Source: Actinomycetes bacterium (GTDB lineage: Bacteria > Actinomycetota > Actinomycetes > Propionibacteriales > Nocardioidaceae). Taken from it: DNA of 64,000 nt. Below are positions 14,611 to 23,442 of the stretch, piece by piece. Under the pieces are notes generated by a model. The model was given only the letters and a program-made list of their open reading frames with translations, ran no database searches and was not told the origin of the DNA. Numbering within the stretch: the stretch's first letter is position 1; each line of letters starts with the position of its first letter. The stretch lies in contig JAEWOG010000073.1 in assembly GCA_023460975.1 (NCBI GenBank), forward strand, positions 24,046-88,045, in the 5' to 3' direction. Position numbers and translations under genes: made by a program.

Positions 14611-17175
14611 TCACTGCGTGGCCACCGCCGACAGCGCATTCATCCGGGCGGCCTTGGACGCGGGCAGGGCCGCCGCGAGCACCCCGACCAGGACGGCGAG
14701 CACCAGGAACCAGCCGAGACCGGCCAGGGGGATCACGAGCACCGTGAGCTGCTCGGCGAGCACGCGCTGCAGCAGCACGCCGATCAGCACCCCCAACCCG
14801 AGGCCCAGTACGGAGCCCATCAGCGCGATGACGACCGACTCCAGGGTGACCATGACGCGCACCATGCGGCGCGTGAGCCCCACCGCCCGGAGCAACCCGA
14901 TCTCGCGGGTGCGCTCCACCACGCTCAGCGACAGCGTGTTCACGACGGTTCCGACGGCGATGACCACCGCCAGCAGCACGAGCGCGTACACGAGGTAGAG
15001 CAGGCGGTCGACCTGGGCGGTCAGGGGCGCGGTGAACTGGGCCTCGTCCTGCACCGTGACGGTCGGCAGGTGCCCGACCACCTCGCCCAGGTCTTCGTGG
15101 ATCGCGGCCAACTCGCCCGGATCCGTCCCCTCGGCGCTCACGGTGAGGCGGTTGTCCTGTCGGATGACGCCCGCCTCGTCCAGCACCCCCATCGCGATCG
15201 CGAACCCAGCGACCACCTCCGTGTCCACGAACTCACCCACGACGGTGACCTCGACGGTCGCGCCCGTGGGGAAGAGGAGTTCCAGACGATCCCCCACCGC
15301 GTAGCCGAACTCCTCCGCGGTGCTCTGGGACACCAGCGCCCCGTGCTTGCCGCGGCGCTGGGTGCCCTCGACCATCTCGAGGTCGTGGAAGGTGTCGAAG
15401 GCGCGGTCGATCCCCGAGAGCGGCAGCGTCGCTTCGGCACCGTCGACGAAGGCAGGCGTGACCTGCTGCCGCGACAACGTGGCCACTCCCTCGACCGCGG
15501 CCATCTCGTCGCCGATGTCCGTACTGAACGCCCCGCCGCCCGCAGACGTCACCAGGAAGTCCCCCGGGAATTGCTCCGCGACCAGTCGGGCGGTGTGCCC
15601 GTGCAGCGACGCCGCCAGCACCCCCAGCGCCGAGGTGAGCGCCAGACCGATCATCAGCGCGGACGCCGTGGCGCCGGTACGCCGCGGGTTGCGCAGCGCG
15701 TTGTCCCCGGCAAGCCGGCCCGGCATCGAGAAGACCACGGACATCACCGCCCGCGTCAGCAGCAGGACCGGTTGTCCCAGCACGGGAGCCAGGTAGGCGG
15801 CCGTCAGCACCCAGATCACTGCCGCAGCACCCACCCACACCGAGTCCGGGCCGGGTGGGTCGTTGAGGCCGATGTACGCGGCCACGCCACCCGCGGCCGC
15901 GACCGCGAGGCCGACGATGGTGCGCAGGCGCATCGTGGACGGCGCGGGCGGCAGGTCCTCGCACAGCGCCCCCATGGGGGCGACACGGGCCGCGCGCCGG
16001 GCCACCACGTACGCGGCGGCCACGGTGACGACCACACCCACCACGTACGCCGTCACGACCACCGCCGGCGTCAGCACCAGGTCCGCACGGTCGATCGTCA
16101 GGCCCGCACGGGCGAAGGCGCCAGCGAGGGCGCGCGCGAGGCCCAGTCCCAGTGCGACGCCCACCGTGGATCCCACCAGCGCGGTGAGCAACGCCTCCAG
16201 CACCACCGATCCGCTGACCTGACGGCGGCTGGTCCCCAACGCGCGCAGCAGGGCGAGCTCGCGGGTGCGTTGCGCGACCAGGATCGACAGGGTGTTGCCG
16301 ATGACGAAACCTCCGACGACGACGCCGATCACCGCGAACATCGCCAGGAACGACCTGATCAGTTCGTACAGTCCACCGATCTGCTCCTCCGCGTCCTGCA
16401 TCTGATCGGCTCCCGTGGACACCGTGAACCCGTCGGGCGCGATGCCGCGCGCGGCGCCGGCGAGTCGCACCTCACTCACGCCGTCCGAGGCCGTGAGCAC
16501 CGCACCCGAGTACGCGTCGTTGCCCACGAGGAAGACCTCCTGCGCCTCGGAGAGGTCGAGGAAGATCACCGGCCCCCTCGTCATCGCTGCCCCCGAGGCG
16601 GTGGCGAGGCCGACGACCGTGACCGTACGCGAGGGGTCGGCCTTCGCGTCCGGCTGCGTCGAGGCCGGGGGCACGAAGGTGACCTCCTGCCCCACCACGA
16701 ACCCCTCGGCCGCTGCCGTGGCGGCGTCGACGGCGATCTCGCCGGGCTCGCGGGGCCACCGGCCATCCGTGAGGGAGTGCAGCGGCTGGCCCAGCACGTT
16801 CCTCGACTCCAGCGGGGTCAGCGACGTGGTCGGAGACCCAGCCCCGACGACATCGCCCTGGGCGTCGAGCAGGTACGCATTCCACCCCGTCACCAGACCC
16901 TCGGCCCGCGCGACCTCGGGCAGCTCCTCGAACTCCTCGATGGCCTGCGGGGACAGGAGATTGGTGATCTCACCCGAGGTTGCCTGACGGGTGTATTCGA
17001 AGCGGACCGCAGCATCGCTCGCCCCGCCCTGGACCAACTCGTCGATCGTGGCAGACAGGCCAGAGCTGAAGACGAACACTCCAGCCAGGAAGGCCGTGCC
17101 GAGCACGATGGACAGCACGCTCAGCAGCGCGCGCACCTTCCGGGCGGCCAGGTTGCGCAGCGTCAGGCCCAGCAT
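14611..17175 (-). CDS. FtsX-type ABC transporter permease (copy 1)
   Basis: An 854-residue permease with two FtsX repeats of the MacB/LolC kind. It opens MLGLTLRNLAARKVRALLSV, then one helix (~16-38), a large extracytoplasmic MacB_PCD domain, three helices (~270-390), a central hydrophobic segment, a second extracytoplasmic domain and three C-terminal helices. The two repeats share the signatures VAQRTRELALLRALG and VERTREIGLLRAVG. Such permeases move lipids, peptides or envelope material by mechanotransmission. It lies 4 bp after its ATPase gene and is a clear paralogue of the permease at 18176. Confidence 0.9.
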   Translation of the reverse strand: MLGLTLRNLAARKVRALLSVLSIVLGTAFLAGVFVFSSGLSATIDELVQGGASDAAVRFEYTRQATSGEITNLLSPQAIEEFEELPEVARAEGLVTGWNAYLLDAQGDVVGAGSPTTSLTPLESRNVLGQPLHSLTDGRWPREPGEIAVDAATAAAEGFVVGQEVTFVPPASTQPDAKADPSRTVTVVGLATASGAAMTRGPVIFLDLSEAQEVFLVGNDAYSGAVLTASDGVSEVRLAGAARGIAPDGFTVSTGADQMQDAEEQIGGLYELIRSFLAMFAVIGVVVGGFVIGNTLSILVAQRTRELALLRALGTSRRQVSGSVVLEALLTALVGSTVGVALGLGLARALAGAFARAGLTIDRADLVLTPAVVVTAYVVGVVVTVAAAYVVARRAARVAPMGALCEDLPPAPSTMRLRTIVGLAVAAAGGVAAYIGLNDPPGPDSVWVGAAAVIWVLTAAYLAPVLGQPVLLLTRAVMSVVFSMPGRLAGDNALRNPRRTGATASALMIGLALTSALGVLAASLHGHTARLVAEQFPGDFLVTSAGGGAFSTDIGDEMAAVEGVATLSRQQVTPAFVDGAEATLPLSGIDRAFDTFHDLEMVEGTQRRGKHGALVSQSTAEEFGYAVGDRLELLFPTGATVEVTVVGEFVDTEVVAGFAIAMGVLDEAGVIRQDNRLTVSAEGTDPGELAAIHEDLGEVVGHLPTVTVQDEAQFTAPLTAQVDRLLYLVYALVLLAVVIAVGTVVNTLSLSVVERTREIGLLRAVGLTRRMVRVMVTLESVVIALMGSVLGLGLGVLIGVLLQRVLAEQLTVLVIPLAGLGWFLVLAVLVGVLAAALPASKAARMNALSAVATQ

Positions 17176-17179
17176 GCAG

Positions 17180-18028
17180 TCAGACCCCCGAGTACGCCCC
17201 CGCGGTCGGGTGGGTCCCCTCGTGCAGCCGGGTCATGCGGTCGAGGATCCCCGCACGGTCCGGGCTACGCATCTCGTCGACGATGCGGCCGTCCGCCAGG
17301 AACAGCACCCGGTCGGCACGCGCCGCAGCCACCGGGTCGTGAGTGACCATCACGATCGTCTGGGCGAACTCATCGACGCTGCGTCGCAGGAAGGAGAGGA
17401 CCTCACTGCTGGACGCGGAATCCAGGTTGCCCGTGGGCTCGTCGGCGAAGACGATCCGCGGGCGGCTCACCAGGGCTCGGGCGCACGCCACCCGCTGCTG
17501 CTGGCCACCGGACAGCTCGTGCGGACGGTGCTGCAGGCGGGAGCGCAGGCCCACCGCGTCGACCACCTCGTCGAACCATGCCGGATCGGGCCTGCGCCGC
17601 GCGAGCCGCAGCGGCAGCAGGATGTTCTCCTCCGCGCTCAGGGTCGGGATCAGGTTGAACGACTGGAAGACGAAGCCGATCTCGTCTCGCCGCAGGGCGG
17701 TGAGCTGGTTGTCGTTGAGCTCGCTCAGCCGCGAATCACCGAGCATCACCTCGCCCGAGGTGGGGGTGTCGAGCGCGGCCAGACAGTGCATCAGGGTCGA
17801 CTTGCCCGAGCCCGAGGGTCCCATGACGGCGGTGAACTCGCCCGCGTACAGATCCACGCTGACGCCGTCGAGGGCTCGCACCCCGGAGTCGTCGTGGCCG
17901 TACTCCTTGACGAGCTCGTGAGCGAGCGCCGCGACCTGCCGCACCCGCGAGCGCCGGCCACCGGACTCGACCGGTAGGGGGCCGCGAGCGCTGGGGATCG
18001 CCAGCGTGGGCGTCGGTGGAGCAGTCAT
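17180..18028 (-). CDS. ABC transporter ATP-binding protein (MacB/LolD type, copy 1)
   Basis: A 282-residue ATPase partner of the permease at 14611. All nucleotide-binding motifs are intact: Walker A GPSGSGKST, Q-loop FQSFNLIPTL, signature LSGGQQQR, Walker B IVFADEPTGNLDS and the VTHD switch histidine. The ATG at 18028 follows GGGAGG; it gives a ~35-residue Pro/Arg-rich N-terminal extension before the conserved ELVKEYG, longer than in the second copy. Together with the permease it forms a self-contained exporter or extractor module. Confidence 0.92.
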   Translation of the reverse strand: MTAPPTPTLAIPSARGPLPVESGGRRSRVRQVAALAHELVKEYGHDDSGVRALDGVSVDLYAGEFTAVMGPSGSGKSTLMHCLAALDTPTSGEVMLGDSRLSELNDNQLTALRRDEIGFVFQSFNLIPTLSAEENILLPLRLARRRPDPAWFDEVVDAVGLRSRLQHRPHELSGGQQQRVACARALVSRPRIVFADEPTGNLDSASSSEVLSFLRRSVDEFAQTIVMVTHDPVAAARADRVLFLADGRIVDEMRSPDRAGILDRMTRLHEGTHPTAGAYSGV

Positions 18029-18175
18029 CTGGGCCCTCCCGGATCGAGCGTAACGATGAGTTGCACGGGCGTTCAGCCTTGGCCGAGACCGTAGGCCCCA
18101 CTCACCCCGCCGGGCAAGGGGTGCGCGTCCAGGAGTTCCGAAAGCCACCCGCCGCCCGCCTCGGCGATACGTGTC

Positions 18176-20743
18176 TCACTCGTGGGCGATGGCGTCCAGG
18201 ACCTTCATCCGCGAGGCGCGGGCAGCGGGCACCACGGAGGCAAGGACGCCGAAGACGACCGCCACTCCGAGGAACACGCCCAGGTTGGACCACGGGATCG
18301 CCAGGACGGTGAGGTCCTCGCGCAGGGCCCGCTGCAGCAGCGTGCCGATGAGGACGCCCAGCGCCAGGCCGAGGACGGCACCCATCACGGCGATCGTCAC
18401 CGACTCGAGCGTGATCATGCGCCGCAGCCGCCGCCGCGACAGACCGATCGCCCGCAACAGGCCGATCTCCCGGGTCCGCTCGATGACGCTCAGGCTGAGC
18501 GTGTTGACGATCCCGATGACGGCGATGACGATCGACAGCGCCAGCAGTCCGTAGATCATGTAGAGCAGCTGATTGACCTGCCCGCGGATGGACTCGCCGT
18601 ACTCGTCCTTGTCCTGGACGGTGACGATCGGCAGGCCGGCGACGACGTTCTCCAGGTCGTTGCGTACGACCGCCGCGATCGCGAGGTCGTCGGTCAGGAT
18701 GGAGAGCACGCTGTCGACCCGCTGGACACCGTTGGCCTTGAGCACCTTGAGGGGTACGACGAGACCGGCCACGACCTGGCTGTCGGCGAAGACGCCGCGC
18801 ACGGTCAGGTCGACGGCCTTGTGCCCGGCGAACTTCAGCGAAATCGTGTCGCCGACTCCAGCATCGAACTCGTCGGCCATCGTCTCGTTGAGGAGCGCCT
18901 GCTGGCCGCGAAGGCGCTGCTCGCCGGTGAGGATGTCGAGGGTGTAGATGTCGTCGAAGGCCGCATCGACCCCGCTCACGAACGTGTCCTCGTCACGGCC
19001 GTCGACGCTGGCTGCGGCGAACTGCTGGCGCGACAGCGTCGTCACCCCGGGCACCTTGGCCATCTCGTCGCCCACACCGGTCGGGAACGACCCGAACCCG
19101 ATGCCGGAGACGAGGTAGTCGGACTGGAACTGGTCCTCGACCAGCTTGTCCGCCTGGGCGCTCAGCGACGACGCCAGGACCCCGACCGCGGAGACCAGCG
19201 TCAGCCCCACCATGAGTGCCGACGCTGTCGCCCCCGTACGACGGGGGTTGCGCAGCGCGTTGTCCCCGGCCAGGCGGCCGGGCATCCGGAAGATGGCACC
19301 GAAGACCGTGCGCATCGCCAGCAGGACAGGGCGGCCCACGATGGGCGAGAGGAACGCGAGGCAGATCAGCCAGATCACCGCCGCCGCACCGATCCACGCG
19401 GCGTCGGGGCCGGGCGGGCTCTGCAGGCCGACGACCGCGAGCCCGATGCCGAGGATGACGGCGACCGTGCCCACGAGGGTGCGGCGCCGCAGCCCACCCT
19501 CAGTCTGGGGAGCGTCCTCGCGCATCGCCTGCACGGGCGCCACCTTGGCGGCCCTCCGGGCGGGGAGGTACGCGGAGATGAGCGTGATCGCGATGCCGAC
19601 CACGTACGCGGTCACCACTGTGCTCGGGGTCAGGTTGAGCACCGAGGAGTTGATCTCCAGGCCGGCCGCGCCGAAGAGCGCGGCCAGGGCGCGCGCGAGT
19701 CCGAGACCGACGACGATGCCGACGGTGGCACCGATCAGGGCCATGAGCAGCGCCTCGAGCAGCACCGAGGAGGTGACCTGGCGGCGACTCGCGCCCAGCG
19801 CCCTCAGGAGCGCGAGCTCGCGGACTCGCTGGGCGACGAGGATGGAGAACGTGTTGGCGATGATGAAGCCGCCCACCACCACCGCGATCACCGCGAAGGT
19901 CACCAGGAACGCCGTCACGAGCGTGAGGAGCTCGCCGATGGTGCTCTCGGACTCCTCGACGACCGCATCCCCGGTCACGGCCTCCAGGCCGTCCGGCAGG
20001 AGCGGCTGCACGGCCTCGGCCAACTGGGTCTGCGTGACCCCGTCGGCAGCGGTCAGCAGGATTGAGGTGTAGCGGTCCTTGCCGCGCAGGAACATCTCCT
20101 GGGCACCGGCGTCGTTGAAGAGGACGAGCGTCGCTCCGGCGGTGCCACCGCCGTTGAAGTTGGCCAGCCCCACGAGCGTCACCTCGTGGATCAGGTCGTC
20201 GATGCTCTGGGCGTCCTCGGGCGTGGTCGGCGGGATGATCTCGACGGTGTCGCCGACCTCGTAGCCGGCCTTCTCGGCCGATCGGGTGTCGAGGGCGATC
20301 TCGTCGGGCGCCGTGGGCCACCTTCCTCCGTCGAGGAGCAGCACCTCCTCGCCGAGCATGTTGCGGGTGTCGGTGTAGTTGAACGACAAGGTCGGGGCGC
20401 CGCTGCCGCCCACCGCCTTGCCGGCGGCGTCGAGGACGAACAGGCCGAAACCGTCGACGGAGCCGTTCGCAGCCGCCACCTCGGGCAGGTCGGCGATCGA
20501 GGCGATCAGCTCGGGAGTCACCTCCACCGAGGACGTGGCGGTGGAGGTCGACTCGGAGGTGCCCTGCGCGCGTACGGTGCCGTCGGTGACAGCACCCTTG
20601 ACGATGCCGTCGAAGGTCGCCGACAGCCCCGCGCTGAACGTGAGGACGCCGGCCAGGAAGCCGATGCCGAGCACGATGGCGAGCGCGCTCATCGCCAGCC
20701 GGACCTTGCGGGCGGCCAGGTTGCGTAGCGTCAGTCGCAGCAC
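18176..20743 (-). CDS. FtsX-type ABC transporter permease (copy 2)
   Basis: An 855-residue permease with the same two-repeat FtsX layout as the gene at 14611. I chose the GTG at 20743 because it reproduces the paralogue's N-terminus (LRLTLRNLAARKVR) and sits 4 bp after the ATPase stop. Repeat signatures are VAQRVRELALLRALG and IERTREIGLLRAIG; the C-terminus ends SRMKVLDAIAHE. The close match in length, order and motif to copy 1 points to tandem duplication of an ATPase-permease unit followed by divergence. Substrate unknown. Confidence 0.9.
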   Translation of the reverse strand: MLRLTLRNLAARKVRLAMSALAIVLGIGFLAGVLTFSAGLSATFDGIVKGAVTDGTVRAQGTSESTSTATSSVEVTPELIASIADLPEVAAANGSVDGFGLFVLDAAGKAVGGSGAPTLSFNYTDTRNMLGEEVLLLDGGRWPTAPDEIALDTRSAEKAGYEVGDTVEIIPPTTPEDAQSIDDLIHEVTLVGLANFNGGGTAGATLVLFNDAGAQEMFLRGKDRYTSILLTAADGVTQTQLAEAVQPLLPDGLEAVTGDAVVEESESTIGELLTLVTAFLVTFAVIAVVVGGFIIANTFSILVAQRVRELALLRALGASRRQVTSSVLLEALLMALIGATVGIVVGLGLARALAALFGAAGLEINSSVLNLTPSTVVTAYVVGIAITLISAYLPARRAAKVAPVQAMREDAPQTEGGLRRRTLVGTVAVILGIGLAVVGLQSPPGPDAAWIGAAAVIWLICLAFLSPIVGRPVLLAMRTVFGAIFRMPGRLAGDNALRNPRRTGATASALMVGLTLVSAVGVLASSLSAQADKLVEDQFQSDYLVSGIGFGSFPTGVGDEMAKVPGVTTLSRQQFAAASVDGRDEDTFVSGVDAAFDDIYTLDILTGEQRLRGQQALLNETMADEFDAGVGDTISLKFAGHKAVDLTVRGVFADSQVVAGLVVPLKVLKANGVQRVDSVLSILTDDLAIAAVVRNDLENVVAGLPIVTVQDKDEYGESIRGQVNQLLYMIYGLLALSIVIAVIGIVNTLSLSVIERTREIGLLRAIGLSRRRLRRMITLESVTIAVMGAVLGLALGVLIGTLLQRALREDLTVLAIPWSNLGVFLGVAVVFGVLASVVPAARASRMKVLDAIAHE

Positions 20744-20747
20744 GGCG

Positions 20748-21527
20748 TCAGCCCGCCTCAGCGGCCGCGACGTCCTGCAGCCGAGCCATGGCCGCGAGGA
20801 TCTGGTCGCGGTCGGGCTGGCGCAGCTCGTCGACGATGCGCCCATCGGCCAGGAACAGCACCCGGTCGGTGTGGGCCGCCGCGACGGGGTCATGGGTGAC
20901 CATCACGATCGTCTGGCCGAACTCGTCCACGCTGCGCCGCAGGAAGCCCAGCACCTCCGCGGACGACGTCGAGTCGAGGTTGCCGGTGGGCTCGTCGGCG
21001 AAGACGATGCTCGGCTTGCTCACCAGCGCGCGGGCGCAGGCGACGCGCTGCTGCTGGCCGCCCGACATCTCGCTCGGACGGTGGCCGAGCCGGTCGCGCA
21101 GGCCCACGGCGTCGATGACCTGGTCGTACCACTCCTGGTCGGGCTTGGAGCCCGCCAGATTGAGTGGGAGCAGGATGTTTTCCTGAGCCGTCAGCGTGGG
21201 GATCAGGTTGAACGACTGGAAGACGAACCCGATGCGCTCGCGGCGCAGGGCCGTCAGGGCGTTGTCGCCCAGCTTGGACAGGTCCGTCCCCGCCACCGTG
21301 ACCTCGCCGGACGTGGGCGTGTCGAGGGCGGCGAGGCAGTGCATGAAGGTCGACTTGCCGGAACCCGAAGGGCCCATGACGGCGGTGAACTCGCCCTCGT
21401 ACAGCTCAGCGCTCACCCCGTCGAGGGCCCGAACCTGGGCCTCGTCCTTGCCGTACACCTTGGTCAGGTCCTGGGCGGAGGCGGCCACGTCTCGACGTCG
21501 GCGTCCCTCGCTGCTGTCCTCAGTCAT
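20748..21527 (-). CDS. ABC transporter ATP-binding protein (MacB/LolD type, copy 2)
   Basis: A 259-residue ATPase serving the permease at 18176. Motifs: Walker A GPSGSGKST, FQSFNLIPTL, signature MSGGQQQR (Met in place of Leu), Walker B IVFADEPTGNLDS, switch VTHD. The ATG at 21527 is preferred over upstream in-frame codons because it begins directly before the charged leader EDSSEGRRRR and the conserved LTKVYG. The product is highly similar to the copy 1 ATPase through the whole catalytic core. Confidence 0.92.
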   Translation of the reverse strand: MTEDSSEGRRRRDVAASAQDLTKVYGKDEAQVRALDGVSAELYEGEFTAVMGPSGSGKSTFMHCLAALDTPTSGEVTVAGTDLSKLGDNALTALRRERIGFVFQSFNLIPTLTAQENILLPLNLAGSKPDQEWYDQVIDAVGLRDRLGHRPSEMSGGQQQRVACARALVSKPSIVFADEPTGNLDSTSSAEVLGFLRRSVDEFGQTIVMVTHDPVAAAHTDRVLFLADGRIVDELRQPDRDQILAAMARLQDVAAAEAG

Positions 21528-21601
21528 GCTGCGAGTCTTGCAGTCGGCACTGACACCTCGCATCCGTGTTCACCCCGAGGACACCCTGATTCGCCCGCTC
21601 G

Positions 21602-21692
21602 GGGCGGAGGCCGCTCCTGGGCGGAGGCCGCTCTTGGGCGAGGCCGCTCTTGGGCGAGGCCGCTCCTGGGCGGAGGCCGCTCTTGGGCGGAG
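21602..21692. repeat. Tandem 16-17 bp repeat
   Basis: About five head-to-tail units of GGGCG[G]AGGCCGCTC[C/T]T differing by one base in length and by C/T near the end. The last unit runs directly into the 90-bp repeat at 21685. It lies in the 286-bp gap between the copy 2 ATPase start and the SnoaL gene end. No gene or promoter is apparent in it. Confidence 0.85.
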
Positions 21693-21774
21693 GACCCCCG
21701 CTCGAGCGGTGATTCCCCCACGTGTTGGCCTTTGCAACGCCCACAACGTGCAGGAATCGCCCACCCAGTCGACA
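21685..21774. repeat. 90-bp direct repeat, copy 1
   Basis: Matches the element at 22297-22386 at 87 of 90 positions by direct comparison. It contains the palindrome CCGCTCGAGCGG, then a long imperfect hairpin closed by GATTCC/GGAATC with CACGTGTTGG facing CCACAACGTG. The pair flanks the SnoaL gene in direct orientation. Confidence 0.9.
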
Positions 21775-21813
21775 TTCGTACGCCCCCGAACGGGCCACCG
21801 CCCGGTCGTACGA

Positions 21814-22236
21814 TCACGCCTCGCCGTCGGCGCCCCACTCCTGCGCGTACGCGAGCGCGTCGGCGCTGATCTGCTCGAACCGGGCTCCCATGGCGCCAGC
21901 GAGTGCCTGGGCCGCGGACAACGGCCGCACCATCACCATGAAGTCGACGATCTTTCCGTCGTCGTCCAATGCCAGGAAGTCGCACCCCGTGACGGCCTTG
22001 CCATCGACGCTCGCCTCGAAGACCAGTGCCGAGTCCCGTCCGCCGACATCGTTGATCTCGCGGACGTAGCGGAAGTCGGCGAAGACCTCGATCACGTGGG
22101 ACAGGATCGCCGCTGTGATGGCCTTGCCGGCGTACGGCTTGAAGGCCACCGGGCTGGTGAACACGACGTCGTCGGCGAGCAGCCCGATCATCGCCTCCCG
22201 GTCGCGCTTCTCAACGGCCTCACGGAACTCACGCAT
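21814..22236 (-). CDS. SnoaL/NTF2-like protein
   Basis: A 140-residue protein of the SnoaL-like nuclear transport factor 2 superfamily: small alpha+beta cone proteins acting as hydrolases, isomerases or binding domains. Typical features are the N-terminal helix REAVEKRDREAMIGLLADDV, then VFTSPVAFKPYAGK, and the beta-sheet run FEASVDGKAVTGCDFLALDDDG. GAGGAG precedes the ATG at 22236. Flanked by two copies of a 90-bp direct repeat. The ligand cannot be predicted. Confidence 0.82.
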   Translation of the reverse strand: MREFREAVEKRDREAMIGLLADDVVFTSPVAFKPYAGKAITAAILSHVIEVFADFRYVREINDVGGRDSALVFEASVDGKAVTGCDFLALDDDGKIVDFMVMVRPLSAAQALAGAMGARFEQISADALAYAQEWGADGEA

Positions 22237-22296
22237 GTCGTCTCCTACTCCTCTGGACCCCGCGGGTGTGCGTGGTGAGATCCTGCCCCAGAAGTA

Positions 22297-22386
22297 GGGC
22301 GGAGGACCCCCGCTCGAGCGGTGATTCCCCCACGTGTTGGCCTTTGCAACCCCCACAACGTGCAGGAATCGCCCGCCCAGTCGGCA
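22297..22386. repeat. 90-bp direct repeat, copy 2
   Basis: Second copy of the 21685-21774 element with three substitutions. It occupies most of the gap between the divergent SnoaL and LysE genes, ending 40 bp before the LysE start, so it may carry or affect either promoter. Both the 12-bp palindrome and the hairpin arms are kept. Confidence 0.9.
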
Positions 22387-22426
22387 CCAGAGCGCCCGAA
22401 CCCCCGGGCAGGCGTACGGTCTGCGC

Positions 22427-23038
22427 GTGCCCCTCACCCTCGCCGCCCTCGCCGCGGGCCTGTTCACCGGCCTGACCTTGATCGTGGCGATCGGCGCCCA
22501 GAACGCGTTCGTGCTGCGCCAAGGGCTGCGCCGCAGCCACGTCGCCGGCGTCGTGGCGATCTGCGCCGTGTCCGACCTGGTGCTCATCGTCGCCGGGGTC
22601 GCGGGCATCGGGACGATCGTGGACAGGGCACCGCTCGCCATCGATGTCGTGCGCTGGCTCGGGGTCGCGTTCCTGACCTGGTACGGCCTGTCCTCCCTGG
22701 CCCGGGCACGCCGCCCCGAGAGCCTCGACGCGGACCGTACGGCCTCCGAGTCACGGCGCGGGGTGCTCCTGAAGGCGGTCGCCCTGACGTGGCTCAACCC
22801 GCACGTCTACCTCGACACCGTCCTGCTGCTGGGCTCGATCGCGAGTACGCACGGCGAGGCCGGCCGGTGGTGGTTCGCCGCGGGCGCCGGGACGTCGAGC
22901 ATCCTGTGGTTCACCGGGCTCGGCTTCGGCGCGCGCCTGCTCGCGCCGCTGCTCGCCAGGCCCCGAGCGTGGCAGGTGCTGGACGTGCTGATCGGGATCG
23001 TGATGCTCGCCATCGCGCTCAAACTGGCACTGGGCTGA
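22427..23038 (+). CDS. LysE/ArgO-type amino-acid exporter
   Basis: A 203-residue membrane transporter of the LysE superfamily, usual family length. The GTG at 22427 starts directly at PLTLAALAAGLFTGLTLIVAIGAQNAF, whose IGAQNAFVLRQG motif is diagnostic of the LysE/ArgO branch; VALTWLNPHVYLDTVLLLG (~121-139) is the second conserved block. Six helices are expected. LysE exports lysine and arginine in Corynebacterium, ArgO arginine in E. coli. The usual LysG/ArgP regulator gene is not adjacent. Confidence 0.9.
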   Translation: MPLTLAALAAGLFTGLTLIVAIGAQNAFVLRQGLRRSHVAGVVAICAVSDLVLIVAGVAGIGTIVDRAPLAIDVVRWLGVAFLTWYGLSSLARARRPESLDADRTASESRRGVLLKAVALTWLNPHVYLDTVLLLGSIASTHGEAGRWWFAAGAGTSSILWFTGLGFGARLLAPLLARPRAWQVLDVLIGIVMLAIALKLALG

Positions 23039-23093
23039 GCCTCACTTCCCGCGGCGAGACAGATCTGTCAGAGGCGTGTGTCAGTGTCGTGGC

Positions 23094-23411
23094 ATGGACA
23101 ACGACGTCACCCGACACACAGCCCCTGACCGCTTCGAGGTGGAGGCCGACGGCGTCGCCGCGGGCTTCGCGCAGTTCGTCGACCACGCCGGCAGCCGAGT
23201 CTTCTTCCACACCGTGGTCGAGGAGGCGTTCGGCGGCCGCGGCCTCGGCGGCGTCCTCGTGGGGCAGGCGCTGGCCGCGACCCGCGATGAGGGCCTGCGC
23301 ATCGTGGCCGTGTGCCCCTTCGCCAAGGGGTACGTGGCCAAGCACCCCGAGTGGGCCGAGTTCGTCGACGCGCCGACGCCCGAGACCTTGGCGGCCATCC
23401 CGCGCGAGTGA
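23094..23411 (+). CDS. Small GNAT-like N-acetyltransferase (YjdJ/Acetyltransf_CG type)
   Basis: A 105-residue minimal GNAT-fold protein of the GCN5-related 'Acetyltransf_CG' family. It shows FFHTVVEEAFGGRGLGGVLVGQAL (the acetyl-CoA loop is GGRGLGG, ~53-59) and VCPFAKGYVAKHPEW near the C-terminus, both family hallmarks. Acceptor substrates of this family are mostly unknown. The ATG at 23094 is chosen because the conserved core follows immediately. A 12-bp palindrome (GACAGATCTGTC) lies at 23058-23069, a possible regulator site. Confidence 0.87.
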   Translation: MDNDVTRHTAPDRFEVEADGVAAGFAQFVDHAGSRVFFHTVVEEAFGGRGLGGVLVGQALAATRDEGLRIVAVCPFAKGYVAKHPEWAEFVDAPTPETLAAIPRE

Positions 23412-23442
23412 GCTCAGCCGCCGGGCATCGCGCCGTGCGGAC

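Noticed and set aside
23058..23069. GACAGATCTGTC palindrome as a defined operator
   Set aside because: Short and with no adjacent regulator gene; kept only as a note under the acetyltransferase.
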